Positions 8,925 to 17,470 of a stretch of DNA of 64,000 nt are shown piece after piece. Both the position numbers and the translations under genes were made by a program. The DNA is taken from contig NZ_FRFA01000002.1 in the NCBI RefSeq assembly GCF_900143535.1, positions 62,001-126,000 on the forward strand, read 5' to 3'. This DNA is from Tateyamaria sp. Alg231-49 (GTDB lineage: Bacteria; Pseudomonadota; Alphaproteobacteria; Rhodobacterales; Rhodobacteraceae). Positions within the stretch are counted from its first letter, which is position 1. Each line of letters starts with the position of its first letter. Below the pieces are notes generated by a model, which worked only from the letters and a program-made list of their open reading frames with translations, had not been told where the DNA came from and made no database searches.

Positions 8925-9884
8925 TTAGGCTTTTGCGATCATTTCTGATTGCTTCACGATCACTTCGGCCTGTTTGATTGAGGCGATGTCGACAAGCCGT
9001 CCTTTGTAAACCGTTGCGCCTTCGCCTTTGGCCTTTGCTTCATCCATTGCAGCGAGGATTTCGCGGGCCTCGGCGACGGCTTCGTCTGAGGGGGTAAAGA
9101 CTTCGTTCGCGATGGCCACCTGTTTGGGGTGGATCGCCCATTTGCCGACCATGCCAAGGGTGGCTGACCGGCGGGCCTGAGCGCGGAAACCGTCATCGTC
9201 GGAAAAGTCACCGAACGGTCCGTCGACTGGAAGTACTCCGTGTGTGCGGCAGGCAGCAACAATCGCTGCCTGTGCCCAGTGCCATGGGTCAGACCAATGT
9301 TTCTGGCCCTCGTGCAACATGTAATAGTTTTCCTGCGTGCCCCCGATGCCGGTCGTCTGCATGCCCATGGAGGCCGCAAAGTCTGCCGCCCCAAGCGACA
9401 TGGCGGCCATACGGGGTGAAGCGGCGGCGATCTCTTCGACATGGGAGACGCCGGCGGCGGATTCGATGATCACCTCGAACTGGATAGGTTTTTTGCGTCC
9501 CTTGGCGGCCTCGATCGAAGTGGCGAGTGCGTCGACAGCATAGATGTCAGACGCATTGCCCACTTTCGGAATCATGATCTGGTCAAGGCGGTCGCTTGCC
9601 TGTTCCAGCAGGTCGACAACGTCGCGGTACCAGTAAGGGGTGTCGAGCCCGTTGATGCGCACCGATAGCGTTTTTGTGCCCCAGTCGATGTCGTGCGTCG
9701 CCTGAATGATATTGGCGCGCGCGCTGTCTTTGTCTGATGGCGCAACCGAATCTTCGAGGTCGAGGTTGATCACATCGGCCGCTGACGCTGCCATCTTTTC
9801 AAAGATCGCCGGGCGCGAGCCCGGTCCGAACAGCTGGCAGCGGTTGGGGCGGGCAGGCGGTGTTGGTTGGAGACTGAATGACAT
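8925..9884 (-). CDS. mcl1: L-malyl-CoA/beta-methylmalyl-CoA lyase
   Basis: 319 residues, collinear with Rhodobacter Mcl1 as I remember it (MSFSLQPTPPARPNRCQLF start, ADFAASMGMQTTGIGGTQEN block, KWAIHPKQ). It belongs to the HpcH/HpaI/CitE aldolase family. The Mg-binding acidic residues are visible in FEVIIESAAG and SLGAADFA. It cleaves L-malyl-CoA to acetyl-CoA and glyoxylate, and beta-methylmalyl-CoA to propionyl-CoA and glyoxylate, a step of the ethylmalonyl-CoA pathway. I chose the ATG at 9884; the frame upstream adds six residues. It is divergent from dgcN with about 250 bases between them, in which I see no gene. Confidence 0.95.
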   Translation of the reverse strand: MSFSLQPTPPARPNRCQLFGPGSRPAIFEKMAASAADVINLDLEDSVAPSDKDSARANIIQATHDIDWGTKTLSVRINGLDTPYWYRDVVDLLEQASDRLDQIMIPKVGNASDIYAVDALATSIEAAKGRKKPIQFEVIIESAAGVSHVEEIAAASPRMAAMSLGAADFAASMGMQTTGIGGTQENYYMLHEGQKHWSDPWHWAQAAIVAACRTHGVLPVDGPFGDFSDDDGFRAQARRSATLGMVGKWAIHPKQVAIANEVFTPSDEAVAEAREILAAMDEAKAKGEGATVYKGRLVDIASIKQAEVIVKQSEMIAKA

Positions 9885-10137
9885 AGCGCGCCCTTTCGGC
9901 AAGAATGTTGCGTTGTTTCTGCCTTGTCAGTTATTAAATTACGCGACGGTCCACAACCCGCATTGTGCAGGTGCAGCATATGTGCCTTTGCGCTGCGAAA
10001 TGGCACGGAATGCCCGTTTTAGAGCGGATCGGCGCACCAATACGTCCTGTTTGACCTCCGGAGTGACGATTTTGCGATGTACGCGGCTCATAAATAGGCC
10101 ATTTTGCGCCAAGACTTCTGCATAGAAAGACCATGAG

Positions 10138-11139
10138 ATGATTCAGACACCTTACCTTTTGTTTCTGGGCGACGCCCCGGATCAGCTTGCCGCTAAAGTG
10201 GCCCAGGGCATCACGGACTGGCGTCCGGAAAATGCCGTTGGCCAGTTCCGTCTGCCCGGATGTGGAGCGGATATGGGTTTGGCAGATATGACCTTAGAAG
10301 AAGGTTTGGCAGCTGGTGCCAAAACTCTGGTCATTGGCGTGGCCAACCGGGGTGGTACCATCTCGGACGCATGGAAGGTGGTTTTGGTGACGGCCCTGCA
10401 GATGGGGTATGACCTTGCTGCGGGTTTGCATAACCTTTTGCGCGACGAAAACGAGCTGCAGTCTGCGGCCAAGGTGAATGGCGGCACGCTCCATGATGTG
10501 CGCGTGCCCACTGTCGCCTATCCCATTGCCAATGGGGTCAAGCGGTCGGGCAAGCGTGTGCTGGCCATCGGTACTGATTGTTCCTGCGGCAAGATGTACA
10601 CAGCCATGTCGATGGACGCAGAAATGCAGAAGCGGGGCATGAAGTCAGATTTTCGCGCCACTGGTCAGACCGGCATTCTGATCACAGGCAAGGGCGTGCC
10701 ACTGGATGCGGTCATCGCCGATTTCATGGCTGGTGCAGTGGAATATTTGACCCCGGACAATGATGCGGATCACTGGGACCATATCGAGGGGCAGGGCAGC
10801 CTGTTTCACGTGTCCTATTCCGGTGTCACGATGGCGCTGATTCATGGTGGCCAGCCTGATGCGCTGGTTCTGTGTCATGAACCGACGCGTACCCACATGC
10901 GCGGTCTGCCCCACTTCGGTTTGCCGACGCTTGAAACATTGCGCGACACGGCCTTGCCTTTGGCCCGACTGGCCAACCCGGCCTGTCAGGTTACCGGCGT
11001 GTCGGTGAACACCAAGGCGCTGGATGAGGCGGCAGCCAAGGCCTGTTTGCAGGAGATCGAAGATCGCATGAACCTGCCGGCAACCGACCCTTATCGTTTT
11101 GGGGCGGGCAAGTTGGTCGATGCGCTTGTTGATCTGTGA
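10138..11139 (+). CDS. dgcN: DUF1611 protein, likely D-glutamate N-acetyltransferase DgcN
   Basis: 333 residues of the DUF1611 family, with an N-terminal domain (about 1-130) and a C-terminal P-loop-like domain starting at VLAIGTDCSCGKMYTA (GTDCSCGK at 145-152). Family members of this type, described in marine bacteria as DgcN, acetylate D-glutamate; the partner DgcA then racemises N-acetyl-D-glutamate to the L form. The assignment rests on the family plus the immediately following dgcA-like gene and D-amino-acid aminotransferase. Together they look like a D-amino-acid catabolic operon fed by peptidoglycan or marine dissolved organic matter. The product is presumably cytoplasmic. Confidence 0.82.
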   Translation: MIQTPYLLFLGDAPDQLAAKVAQGITDWRPENAVGQFRLPGCGADMGLADMTLEEGLAAGAKTLVIGVANRGGTISDAWKVVLVTALQMGYDLAAGLHNLLRDENELQSAAKVNGGTLHDVRVPTVAYPIANGVKRSGKRVLAIGTDCSCGKMYTAMSMDAEMQKRGMKSDFRATGQTGILITGKGVPLDAVIADFMAGAVEYLTPDNDADHWDHIEGQGSLFHVSYSGVTMALIHGGQPDALVLCHEPTRTHMRGLPHFGLPTLETLRDTALPLARLANPACQVTGVSVNTKALDEAAAKACLQEIEDRMNLPATDPYRFGAGKLVDALVDL

Positions 11140-11198
11140 AGGCTGGTCGTCTGACCGGCTTTTTGAGAAGAGTTTGTCCCGCGAGATGAAGGTGAATC

Positions 11199-12164
11199 AT
11201 GCGCATTGATGTAAGCCACGATGTGTTTCAGCTGGCGCAAGTTTTCACGATCTCGCGCGGGTCGCGCACCGAGGCAAAGGTACTGAGCGCGGTCATCACC
11301 GATGGGGACGCGCGTGGCTGGGGTGAGTGTGTGCCCTATGCGCGCTATGGTGAGACGCTGGAGTCCGTGACCGCGCAGATCGAAGCGTTGCCTGATGGGC
11401 TCACGCGTCAGGCGCTTTATGATTTGTTACCTGCTGGTGCGGCGCGCAACGCAGTGGATTGTGCGTTGTGGGATCTGGAAGCAAAACGGTTGGGAAAACG
11501 GGTGTGGGAACTGGCCGGGCTGGCCGCACCGGGCCCGGAAATTACTACTTATACGCTGTCCCTTGCTTCGCCTGAGGCCATGCAGGCACAGGCGGCGCAG
11601 AATGCGCATCGCCCACTGCTCAAGATCAAGCTGGGAACGCCAGATGACATGCCCCGCCTTGAGGCGGTGCGTGCCGGTGCGCCCAAGGCCCGCATCATTG
11701 TGGATGCCAATGAGGGGTGGTCGGCGGAAGTCTATGCCGATCTGGCCCCACATCTGGTTCGGTTGGGCGTGGAACTGGTAGAGCAGCCATTGCCCGCCGG
11801 GGAAGATGACGCGCTGATTGGGATGGAACGACCCGTGCCAGTCTGCGCGGATGAATCCTGCCATGACCGCGACAGCCTGCCCGGTTTGAAGGGCAAGTAT
11901 GACGTGGTGAACATCAAGCTCGACAAGACGGGTGGCCTGACCGAGGCGCTGGCCCTGCGCGATGCCGCATTGGCAGATGGGTACGGCGTGATGGTCGGCT
12001 GCATGGTCGGGTCGTCCCTTGCCATGGCACCTGCAACGTTGGTGGCGCAGGGTGCGGCGGTGGTGGACCTTGACGGGCCGCTCTTGTTGGCCGAAGACCG
12101 TGATACACCGTTGATTTTTGATGACGCCGGGGTGCATCCGCCTCGCGCAGAGCTATGGGGATAA
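11199..12164 (+). CDS. dgcA: Enolase-superfamily racemase, likely N-acetyl-D-glutamate racemase DgcA
   Basis: 321 residues, dipeptide-epimerase-like branch of the enolase superfamily. An N-terminal capping domain (about 1-100) is followed by the barrel with the K-x-K base motif LKIKLG (K142, K144), metal ligands in VDAN (D169), VEQP (E195) and ADES (D218), and a second catalytic Lys in NIKLDKTGG (K240). The usual annotation would be L-Ala-D/L-Glu epimerase. Linkage to dgcN points instead to racemisation of N-acetyl-D-glutamate. An AAGGTGA ribosome site precedes the ATG. The stop is 2 bases before the aminotransferase start, so these genes are probably co-translated. Confidence 0.85.
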   Translation: MRIDVSHDVFQLAQVFTISRGSRTEAKVLSAVITDGDARGWGECVPYARYGETLESVTAQIEALPDGLTRQALYDLLPAGAARNAVDCALWDLEAKRLGKRVWELAGLAAPGPEITTYTLSLASPEAMQAQAAQNAHRPLLKIKLGTPDDMPRLEAVRAGAPKARIIVDANEGWSAEVYADLAPHLVRLGVELVEQPLPAGEDDALIGMERPVPVCADESCHDRDSLPGLKGKYDVVNIKLDKTGGLTEALALRDAALADGYGVMVGCMVGSSLAMAPATLVAQGAAVVDLDGPLLLAEDRDTPLIFDDAGVHPPRAELWG

Positions 12165-12166
12165 AG

Positions 12167-13024
12167 ATGCGCACTGTTTACGTAAACGGAGACTACCTGC
12201 CTGAAACTGAGGCGAAGGTGTCGATCTTTGACCGTGGTTTCCTGATGGCCGACGGGGTCTATGAGGTAACGTCCGTTCTGGATGGCAAGCTGATTGATTT
12301 TGACGGTCATGCAGTGCGGTTGCAGCGCTCGCTTGATGAGTTGGACATGGCCAACCCGATTTCGAAAGAAGACCTGTTGGAGGTGCATCGCGAACTCGTC
12401 CGCTTGAACGGCATTGAGGAAGGGATGATTTACCTTCAGATCACGCGCGGCGCGCCAAGCGATCGCGACTTTGCCTTTCCCGACCCTGAAACGCCGCAAA
12501 CAATCGTTTTGTTTACCCAGAACAAGCCCGGCCTTGCTGACAACCCTGCCGCCAAGAAGGGCATGAAGGTCATCAGCATCGAAGACATCCGCTGGGGTCG
12601 TCGCGATATCAAGACGGTGCAATTGCTCTATCCTTCGATGGGGAAAATGATGGCCAAGAAGGCGGGCGTGGACGATGCATGGATGGTGCAGGACGGGTTC
12701 GTGACCGAAGGTACATCGAACAACGCCTACATCGTGAAGGGCAACAAGATCATTACCCGTGAAGCGTCGCCCGATATCCTCAAAGGGATCACCCGGACAG
12801 CCGTGCTCCGCTTTGCCCAAGAGGCGCAGATGGAGGTCGAGGAACGCAACTTTACCATCGAGGAAGCACGTGAAGCCGACGAGGCATTTATCACCTCAGC
12901 GTCGACTTTTGTGATGCCGGTGGTTGAGATTGACGGCGTAGCGCTTGGGGATGGAACCCCGGGCCATGTCGCGCCGCGCCTGCGCGAAATTTATCTGGAC
13001 GAAAGCCGCAAAGCAGCTGTGTAA
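12167..13024 (+). CDS. D-amino-acid aminotransferase (class IV PLP)
   Basis: 285 residues, fold-type IV PLP transaminase of the D-alanine aminotransferase type. Visible are FDRGFLMADGVYEV near the N-terminus, the Schiff-base Lys in RRDIKT (K149), the EGTSNNAYIV phosphate/substrate region and TRTAVL. It transfers amino groups between D-amino acids such as D-Ala or D-Asp and 2-oxoglutarate, yielding D-Glu, which would feed the DgcN/DgcA pair encoded just upstream. I chose the second in-frame ATG at 12167, which fits family N-termini (MRTVYVNGDY). An ATG at 12155 would overlap dgcA and add four residues. Confidence 0.9.
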   Translation: MRTVYVNGDYLPETEAKVSIFDRGFLMADGVYEVTSVLDGKLIDFDGHAVRLQRSLDELDMANPISKEDLLEVHRELVRLNGIEEGMIYLQITRGAPSDRDFAFPDPETPQTIVLFTQNKPGLADNPAAKKGMKVISIEDIRWGRRDIKTVQLLYPSMGKMMAKKAGVDDAWMVQDGFVTEGTSNNAYIVKGNKIITREASPDILKGITRTAVLRFAQEAQMEVEERNFTIEEAREADEAFITSASTFVMPVVEIDGVALGDGTPGHVAPRLREIYLDESRKAAV

Positions 13025-13095
13025 CTAGGGCCCTCGCCGTACCCATATCGGGGGCAACACGCGTCATTTCAAATTCGCTTAGCCTTGAAATTCAG

Positions 13096-13124
13096 TTGAT
13101 TCGTGTCCAGTTACAGTATGTAAA
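13096..13124 (+). promoter_or_regulatory. Possible sigma70-type promoter of the SPFH/NfeD operon
   Basis: TTGATT at 13096-13101 and TGTAAA at 13119-13124 are separated by 17 bases and lie 26 bases before the GTG start of the SPFH gene. The assignment is by pattern only; the -10 element is weak. Confidence 0.3.
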
Positions 13125-13150
13125 TACGATTAACTTTGAGGGATGGTTAT

Positions 13151-14047
13151 GTGAATGAAGATTTGATCTTAAGCCTGCTAAACGAAAACCTGATCCCAAT
13201 TCTGGCCGCGCTGTTCTTGCTGCTGTGCCTTTTTCTGGGCGTGCGGATTGTACCGCAAAGCGAGAAATATGTGGTCGAGCGTTTTGGTCGTCTGCGCGCG
13301 GTGCTTGGGCCGGGGATCAATTTTATTGTCCCGTTCATGGATGTCGTCCGCCACAAGGTGTCTGTGCTTGAACGCCAGTTGCCCAACGAAAGTCAGGATG
13401 CCATCACGTCCGACAATGCCCTCGTACAGGTCGAAACCAGCGTGTTTTATCGCGTGACCGAACCGGAGCGTACCGTATACCGCATCCGCGATGTGGATGG
13501 TGCGGTACAGACGACAATTGCAGGCATTGTACGCTCAGAAATCGGCAAGATGGAGCTGGATGAAGTGCAGTCCAACCGCACGCAACTGATCAGCCAGATC
13601 AAGATACTGGTCGAAGAGGCGGTGGATGATTGGGGTATTGAGGTAACGCGCGCCGAGATTCTGGACGTGAACCTTGATGCGGCGACTCGTGAGGCAATGT
13701 TGCAGCAGTTAAACGCGGAACGTGCGCGCCGTGCATCGGTCACCGAGGCTGAAGGCCACAAAAGGGCCACCGAGTTGAACGCCGATGCCGAGCTTTATGC
13801 TGCTGAGCAAGCCGCCAAGGCCCGCCGGGTGACGGCCGATGCTGAGGCCTATGCAACGCAGGTGGTGGCCGAAGCCATCAACACCCACGGTATCGAATCC
13901 GCGCAATTTCAAGTGGCGTTGAAACAGGTCGAAGCAGTTACCGAAATCGCGCGCGGTGAAGGGCAGCAGACAATCGTTCTGCCCTCTAGCGCGATGGATG
14001 CCTTCGGGGAAGCGTTTGGCATGCTGACCGGGAAGGTACGCAAATGA
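13151..14047 (+). CDS. SPFH/band 7 membrane protein (stomatin/QmcA-like)
   Basis: 298 residues from a GTG start. One N-terminal membrane segment (about residues 10-33, ending LFLGVRIVPQ) is followed by a band 7/SPFH domain (about 40-200), with YVVERFGRLRAVLGPGINF and VEEAVDDWGIEVTRAEILDV, and an Ala/Glu-rich coiled-coil tail. The GTG at 13151 is preceded by GAGGGA at good spacing; the TTG at 13136 is an alternative. Such proteins form membrane scaffolds and often modulate proteases. Its stop overlaps the NfeD start (ATGA), the standard SPFH-NfeD partnership in envelope quality control. Confidence 0.92.
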   Translation: MNEDLILSLLNENLIPILAALFLLLCLFLGVRIVPQSEKYVVERFGRLRAVLGPGINFIVPFMDVVRHKVSVLERQLPNESQDAITSDNALVQVETSVFYRVTEPERTVYRIRDVDGAVQTTIAGIVRSEIGKMELDEVQSNRTQLISQIKILVEEAVDDWGIEVTRAEILDVNLDAATREAMLQQLNAERARRASVTEAEGHKRATELNADAELYAAEQAAKARRVTADAEAYATQVVAEAINTHGIESAQFQVALKQVEAVTEIARGEGQQTIVLPSSAMDAFGEAFGMLTGKVRK

Positions 14048-14325
14048 GCGAGCTTTGGAGCCTTTGGTGGGTCTGGATCGTCGCTGCGCTAGTGCTGAGC
14101 ATCATCGAGGTCTTTGTACCGGCCTTTGTCTTTCTGGGCATGGCGGTCGGTGCAGTGGTCGTCGGCGTAGGGTTGGCCTTTGGCCTGCTCGGTTGGATCG
14201 CAACGCCGCCTGTCCTGTTCCTGATCTTTGCATCAGCCTCGGTGGTTGCGGCGCTGGTTCTGCGCTCTGTGATCGGCGTGCGCCGGGGACAGGTCAAAAA
14301 ATGGGACCGCGACATTAACGAATGA
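14044..14325 (+). CDS. NfeD-like short membrane protein
   Basis: 93 residues with two or three hydrophobic segments (about 8-30, 32-50 and 57-75), then a short basic tail ending in KKWDRDINE. It resembles short NfeD1b-type proteins but appears to lack a full C-terminal OB-fold. It overlaps the SPFH gene by 4 bases (ATGA), indicating translational coupling. Known partners of this kind form membrane complexes with the stomatin-like protein. Downstream, the DUF1244 gene is convergent. Confidence 0.85.
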   Translation: MSELWSLWWVWIVAALVLSIIEVFVPAFVFLGMAVGAVVVGVGLAFGLLGWIATPPVLFLIFASASVVAALVLRSVIGVRRGQVKKWDRDINE

Positions 14326-14338
14326 CGCGGTCTTCAGC

Positions 14339-14653
14339 CTAACCTTTTTTCTCAACGTTTTGTTCAAAGGCGGTCTCGAAGGCCGCCTTTTTCGCGTCTG
14401 ACGCATCCGTCTGATAGTTAGCTTTCCACTCATCCATGGTCATGCCGTAGAACGCCTCACGCCCTTCGTCCTTGCTCATCTCGATGCCCTTTTCGGCGGC
14501 AGCCTCTTGGTACCAGCGACTAAGACAGTTCCGGCAGAACCCGGTGAGGTTCATCATGTCGATGTTTTGCACGTCCGTGCGGTCTTGCATCAGGTGTTGG
14601 CGCAGGCGGCGGAATGCTGCAGCTTCGAGTTCGAGTTGGGTTTGTGCGTCCAT
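14339..14653 (-). CDS. DUF1244 family protein
   Basis: 104 residues, a small helical protein recognised by the DUF1244 block FCRNCLSRWYQEAAAEKG and the following YGMTMDEWKANYQ. Two Cys in CRNC are conserved features. It is cytoplasmic and of unknown function. It is transcribed on the minus strand and is convergent with the NfeD-like gene, whose stop is 13 bases away. A dispersed repeat motif (14706-14726) lies just upstream of its start. Confidence 0.9.
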   Translation of the reverse strand: MDAQTQLELEAAAFRRLRQHLMQDRTDVQNIDMMNLTGFCRNCLSRWYQEAAAEKGIEMSKDEGREAFYGMTMDEWKANYQTDASDAKKAAFETAFEQNVEKKG

Positions 14654-14732
14654 GGTGGTTTTCCTTGGTTTGGGCGTTGGACCGGTGCGATACCCCAGAT
14701 CCCGCGGTATTTTCCGTCAGAAGAACGTTTGT

Positions 14733-15470
14733 CTAAAGATTGGCCTTTTTGTGGGCCGCTTCAAGGTGTGGTGCGAGGGTGCTGGCCCAACGTTGCTGGC
14801 CGGTGGGGCTCTCGATGAGATCCTGGCGGATTTCCAGTATCACATTGGGCCGACCCGGTCCGTGGGCATGCTGGCTGAGCGCATCACCCGGAAAGAACCC
14901 TGCATAGGGCGCGTTGTCTCCAACCGGGCTTGTCAGGTGGTTGCTCAGGTTCCCGATCAGCGGGTTGGCAATCCGCCTGTCTTCAGCAGAGAGCACGCCG
15001 ATTTCCCAAGGCCTTGGTGCACGTCCGACCAATTGAGGCGTGAAGCTGTGGATGGAGAGGAAGGCGATATCGCGCCCATGTGCCAGCCTTGCAATGGCGT
15101 CATGATAGGGCTGGTACAGCGCTTCGATTCGTCGCGCGCGCTCTTGCGCGTCGACCCTTCTGTTCCCGTCGATGATGGTCCCATCGTAAAGCTGGGGGAT
15201 CAACGTCGGGTCGTCTGCGCCGCGGTTGGGGTCGATCACCAGCCGCGAATAGTTTGAGCAGATGACGGGTGCATTCAATGCTTCTCCCAAAGCCAGCGCC
15301 GTGCCCATTGCTCCGATGTCATATGCGATATGACGGCCCATATCGGCGTCTGGCAGGCCCAATGTTCCGCCTGCGATAAAATCAGGCACTGTGTTTGTTG
15401 CGTGGTCGCATGTGATCACCCAAGGGCCCTGTCGGTCTGGACCATGGATGGAAAACGGGGAATATGTCAT
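14733..15470 (-). CDS. N-formylglutamate amidohydrolase family protein
   Basis: 245 residues. Family features are the ITCDHATNTVPDF start region, YDIGAMGTAL, SRLVIDPNRGADDPTLIPQ, the SIHSFTPQL catalytic/metal segment, and VILEIRQDLI near the end. The family hydrolyses N-formyl amino acids such as N-formyl-L-glutamate, the last step of one histidine-degradation route. No hut genes are nearby, so the true substrate is open. I chose the ATG at 15470 (MTYSPFSIHG); the frame runs on to 15977 antisense to pyk without family similarity. pyk is divergent, 102 bases away. Confidence 0.88.
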   Translation of the reverse strand: MTYSPFSIHGPDRQGPWVITCDHATNTVPDFIAGGTLGLPDADMGRHIAYDIGAMGTALALGEALNAPVICSNYSRLVIDPNRGADDPTLIPQLYDGTIIDGNRRVDAQERARRIEALYQPYHDAIARLAHGRDIAFLSIHSFTPQLVGRAPRPWEIGVLSAEDRRIANPLIGNLSNHLTSPVGDNAPYAGFFPGDALSQHAHGPGRPNVILEIRQDLIESPTGQQRWASTLAPHLEAAHKKANL

Positions 15471-15572
15471 AGAGGTGTCACCATATCGGTGGCACATGTA
15501 GGCCAGTTGCTTCGGAAAGTGAATTGAGCAATAAGCGCCTCTGTTAGCGGTACCACAAAAGGGCTTTGGTCG

Positions 15573-17021
15573 ATGAAACGCATGCGCAACGTAAAAATCG
15601 TGGCCACTTTGGGCCCTGCATCGGAAGATTACGAGACGATCCGGGCACTGCACGAAGCGGGCGCGGACGTTTTTCGCCTGAATATGTCCCATGGCAGCCA
15701 TGACGAGATTGCAAAGAAACATGCAATCATCCGGCAGGTCGAAGTGGACACAGGGTCGTCCATCGCTATTTTGGCAGACCTTCAGGGCCCCAAACTGCGG
15801 GTGGGTGTGTTTGCCAATGAAGATGGCGAAATGCTGGAAGACGGCGCCAAGTTCCGTCTGGATCTCGACACCGCAGACGGAGACAACGCCCGCGTTTGCC
15901 TCCCTCACCCAGAGATTTTTGCAGCACTTGAGCCGGGCAAGACGTTGCTGGTCAATGACGGCAAGATCCGTCTTCAAGTGGAAGACTGCGGCCCAGATTT
16001 TGCCGATTGCGTCGTGATCGCAGGCGGCGTGATTTCCAACCGCAAGGGCGTGAACGTGCCGGATGTGGAACTGCCCCTTGCCGCGTTGTCCGAAAAGGAC
16101 CGTGCTGATCTGGAATTTACCGCCAAGCTGGGCGTGGACTGGATGGCATTGAGCTTTGTTCAGCGTCCCGCTGACGTGGAAGAGGCCCGCGCGTTGGTCA
16201 AAGGCCGCGCCGCCATCCTATCCAAAATTGAAAAACCCAATGCCGTGGAACGTTTTGACGCCATTCTGGCGGCAAGCGACGGCATCATGGTCGCCCGAGG
16301 CGATCTGGGCGTGGAACTTCCTGTTCAAGCCGTGCCGCCGATCCAGAAGCGTCTGGTGCGCAAGTGCCGCTATGCTGGCAAACCCGTGATTGTCGCCACC
16401 CAGATGCTGGAAAGCATGATCGAAAGCCCAATGCCCACCCGTGCCGAAGTGTCTGACGTGGCTACAGCCATCTATGAAGGCGCAGATGCTGTCATGCTGA
16501 GTGCGGAAAGTGCTGCGGGCAGCTATCCGATCGAAGCTGTTACGACGATGGACCGAGTTGCGGCTGAAGTCGAATTAGATCCCACCTACACCCAAATCAT
16601 CGAGGCCAGCCGTCAGGCCAATCGTGGATCGATTGCTGACGGTATTGTTGCGGCCGCCCGAGAGATTGCGGAAACAACCAACATCAAGGCGATCTGCTGT
16701 TTCACTCAAAGCGGTACCACAGCCTTGCTGGTGTCGCGGGAACGCCCGCGCGTGCCGATCATCGCACTGACCCCTTTGCATGGAACAGCCCGTCGTCTGG
16801 CCTTAAGCTGGGGATGTAACTGTGTCATCACGCCCGCCATGGAACGCTTTAAGGGCGCTGTCGTCAGCGCGGCCAAAGCAGCGTTGGAAGGTGGGTTTGG
16901 CACGGTTGAAGACCAAATTGTTGTGACTGCTGGGGTGCCTTTCAATGTCACCGGCACCACCAACATCTTGCGCGTCGCCCCATGCGATGAACGTTTGATT
17001 TTCGCGACCGATCCGGAGTAA
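15573..17021 (+). CDS. pyk: Pyruvate kinase
   Basis: 482 residues, full length. The N-terminal barrel begins VKIVATLGPASEDYET and carries the MSHGSHDE loop, the catalytic/K+ region SKIEKPNAVERF, the metal-binding GIMVARGDLGVELP and VATQMLESMI. A C-terminal domain (about 345-475) follows. It converts phosphoenolpyruvate and ADP to pyruvate and ATP, the last step of glycolysis or the Entner-Doudoroff route. Downstream lie an 8-bp repeat cluster and a small membrane-protein gene on the same strand. An alternative Met three codons in (MRNVKI) cannot be ruled out. Confidence 0.97.
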   Translation: MKRMRNVKIVATLGPASEDYETIRALHEAGADVFRLNMSHGSHDEIAKKHAIIRQVEVDTGSSIAILADLQGPKLRVGVFANEDGEMLEDGAKFRLDLDTADGDNARVCLPHPEIFAALEPGKTLLVNDGKIRLQVEDCGPDFADCVVIAGGVISNRKGVNVPDVELPLAALSEKDRADLEFTAKLGVDWMALSFVQRPADVEEARALVKGRAAILSKIEKPNAVERFDAILAASDGIMVARGDLGVELPVQAVPPIQKRLVRKCRYAGKPVIVATQMLESMIESPMPTRAEVSDVATAIYEGADAVMLSAESAAGSYPIEAVTTMDRVAAEVELDPTYTQIIEASRQANRGSIADGIVAAAREIAETTNIKAICCFTQSGTTALLVSRERPRVPIIALTPLHGTARRLALSWGCNCVITPAMERFKGAVVSAAKAALEGGFGTVEDQIVVTAGVPFNVTGTTNILRVAPCDERLIFATDPE

Positions 17022-17029
17022 ATCTTGCC

Positions 17030-17061
17030 GCATGTAAGCATGTAAGCATGTAAACATGTAC
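17030..17061. repeat. 8-bp tandem repeat (GCATGTAA)
   Basis: Three exact copies of GCATGTAA followed by a degenerate fourth (ACATGTAC) lie in the 55-base gap between pyk and the small membrane-protein gene. This is a simple-sequence tract; copy number may vary between strains. Confidence 0.9.
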
Positions 17062-17076
17062 AGGTGAGGTGAAGTC

Positions 17077-17301
17077 ATGACGCCGGATATGTATTTGGTG
17101 CTAGGCATTCTGATTGCAGCGTTTTCAATCCCGTCGATTTTGTCGGCCGTCGCCGACGGGCGCGCGCCGCGTGCATCTGCCATCACCATTCTGATTGCCG
17201 GGGGTCTGATCCTGCTGGCAATCCAAACCCAACCCGGCGGATATACGCTGCCTGAGATCCCGGATGTGTTCGTCCGGGTGATTGCACCCTTCATTTCCTG
17301 A
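17077..17301 (+). CDS. Small two-segment membrane protein
   Basis: 74 residues; I do not recognise a named family. There is a hydrophobic N-terminal segment (about 6-25, YLVLGILIAAFSIPSIL), a short basic cytoplasmic-type loop (ADGRAPRAS) and a second segment (about 36-50, ITILIAGGLILLAI), then a Pro-rich tail. AGGTGAGG about 10 bases before the ATG supports translation. It lies between pyk and the rpmI promoter on the same strand. The basic inter-helix loop suggests both termini face the periplasm. Confidence 0.75.
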   Translation: MTPDMYLVLGILIAAFSIPSILSAVADGRAPRASAITILIAGGLILLAIQTQPGGYTLPEIPDVFVRVIAPFIS

Positions 17302-17363
17302 CGCGCGGCCAACAGATCGTTAAAGGCCTGATGGCTCTTTGCGTCTTTCAATTCAGAAATGGC

Positions 17364-17392
17364 TTGCACTTGGTGCAGCACCGCCTTATCTG
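17364..17392 (+). promoter_or_regulatory. Likely promoter of rpmI-rplT
   Basis: TTGCAC (17364-17369) and TATCTG (17387-17392) with a 17-base spacer lie about 80 bases before the rpmI start. A small hairpin (ACCGCC/GGCGGGT) overlaps the -10 region. Pattern match only. Confidence 0.4.
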
Positions 17393-17470
17393 GCGGGTTC
17401 GTTCCTGTGCGTCCGGCCCAAGTGGCATGCCGAGTCGCACGTTTACCGAACTCGAACTATGGAGACGGAA

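Noticed and set aside
9885-10137. Small genes between mcl1 and dgcN
   Set aside because: Short frames on both strands lack ribosome sites, family features or plausible composition; the region is best read as a shared promoter region.
11732-12820. 362-residue minus-strand frame across dgcA and the aminotransferase
   Set aside because: Composition is His/Arg/Gln-rich shadow sequence, antisense to two well-supported genes.
15471-15977. N-terminal extension of the N-formylglutamate amidohydrolase gene
   Set aside because: It runs antisense to pyk and lacks family similarity; the domain starts after the ATG at 15470.
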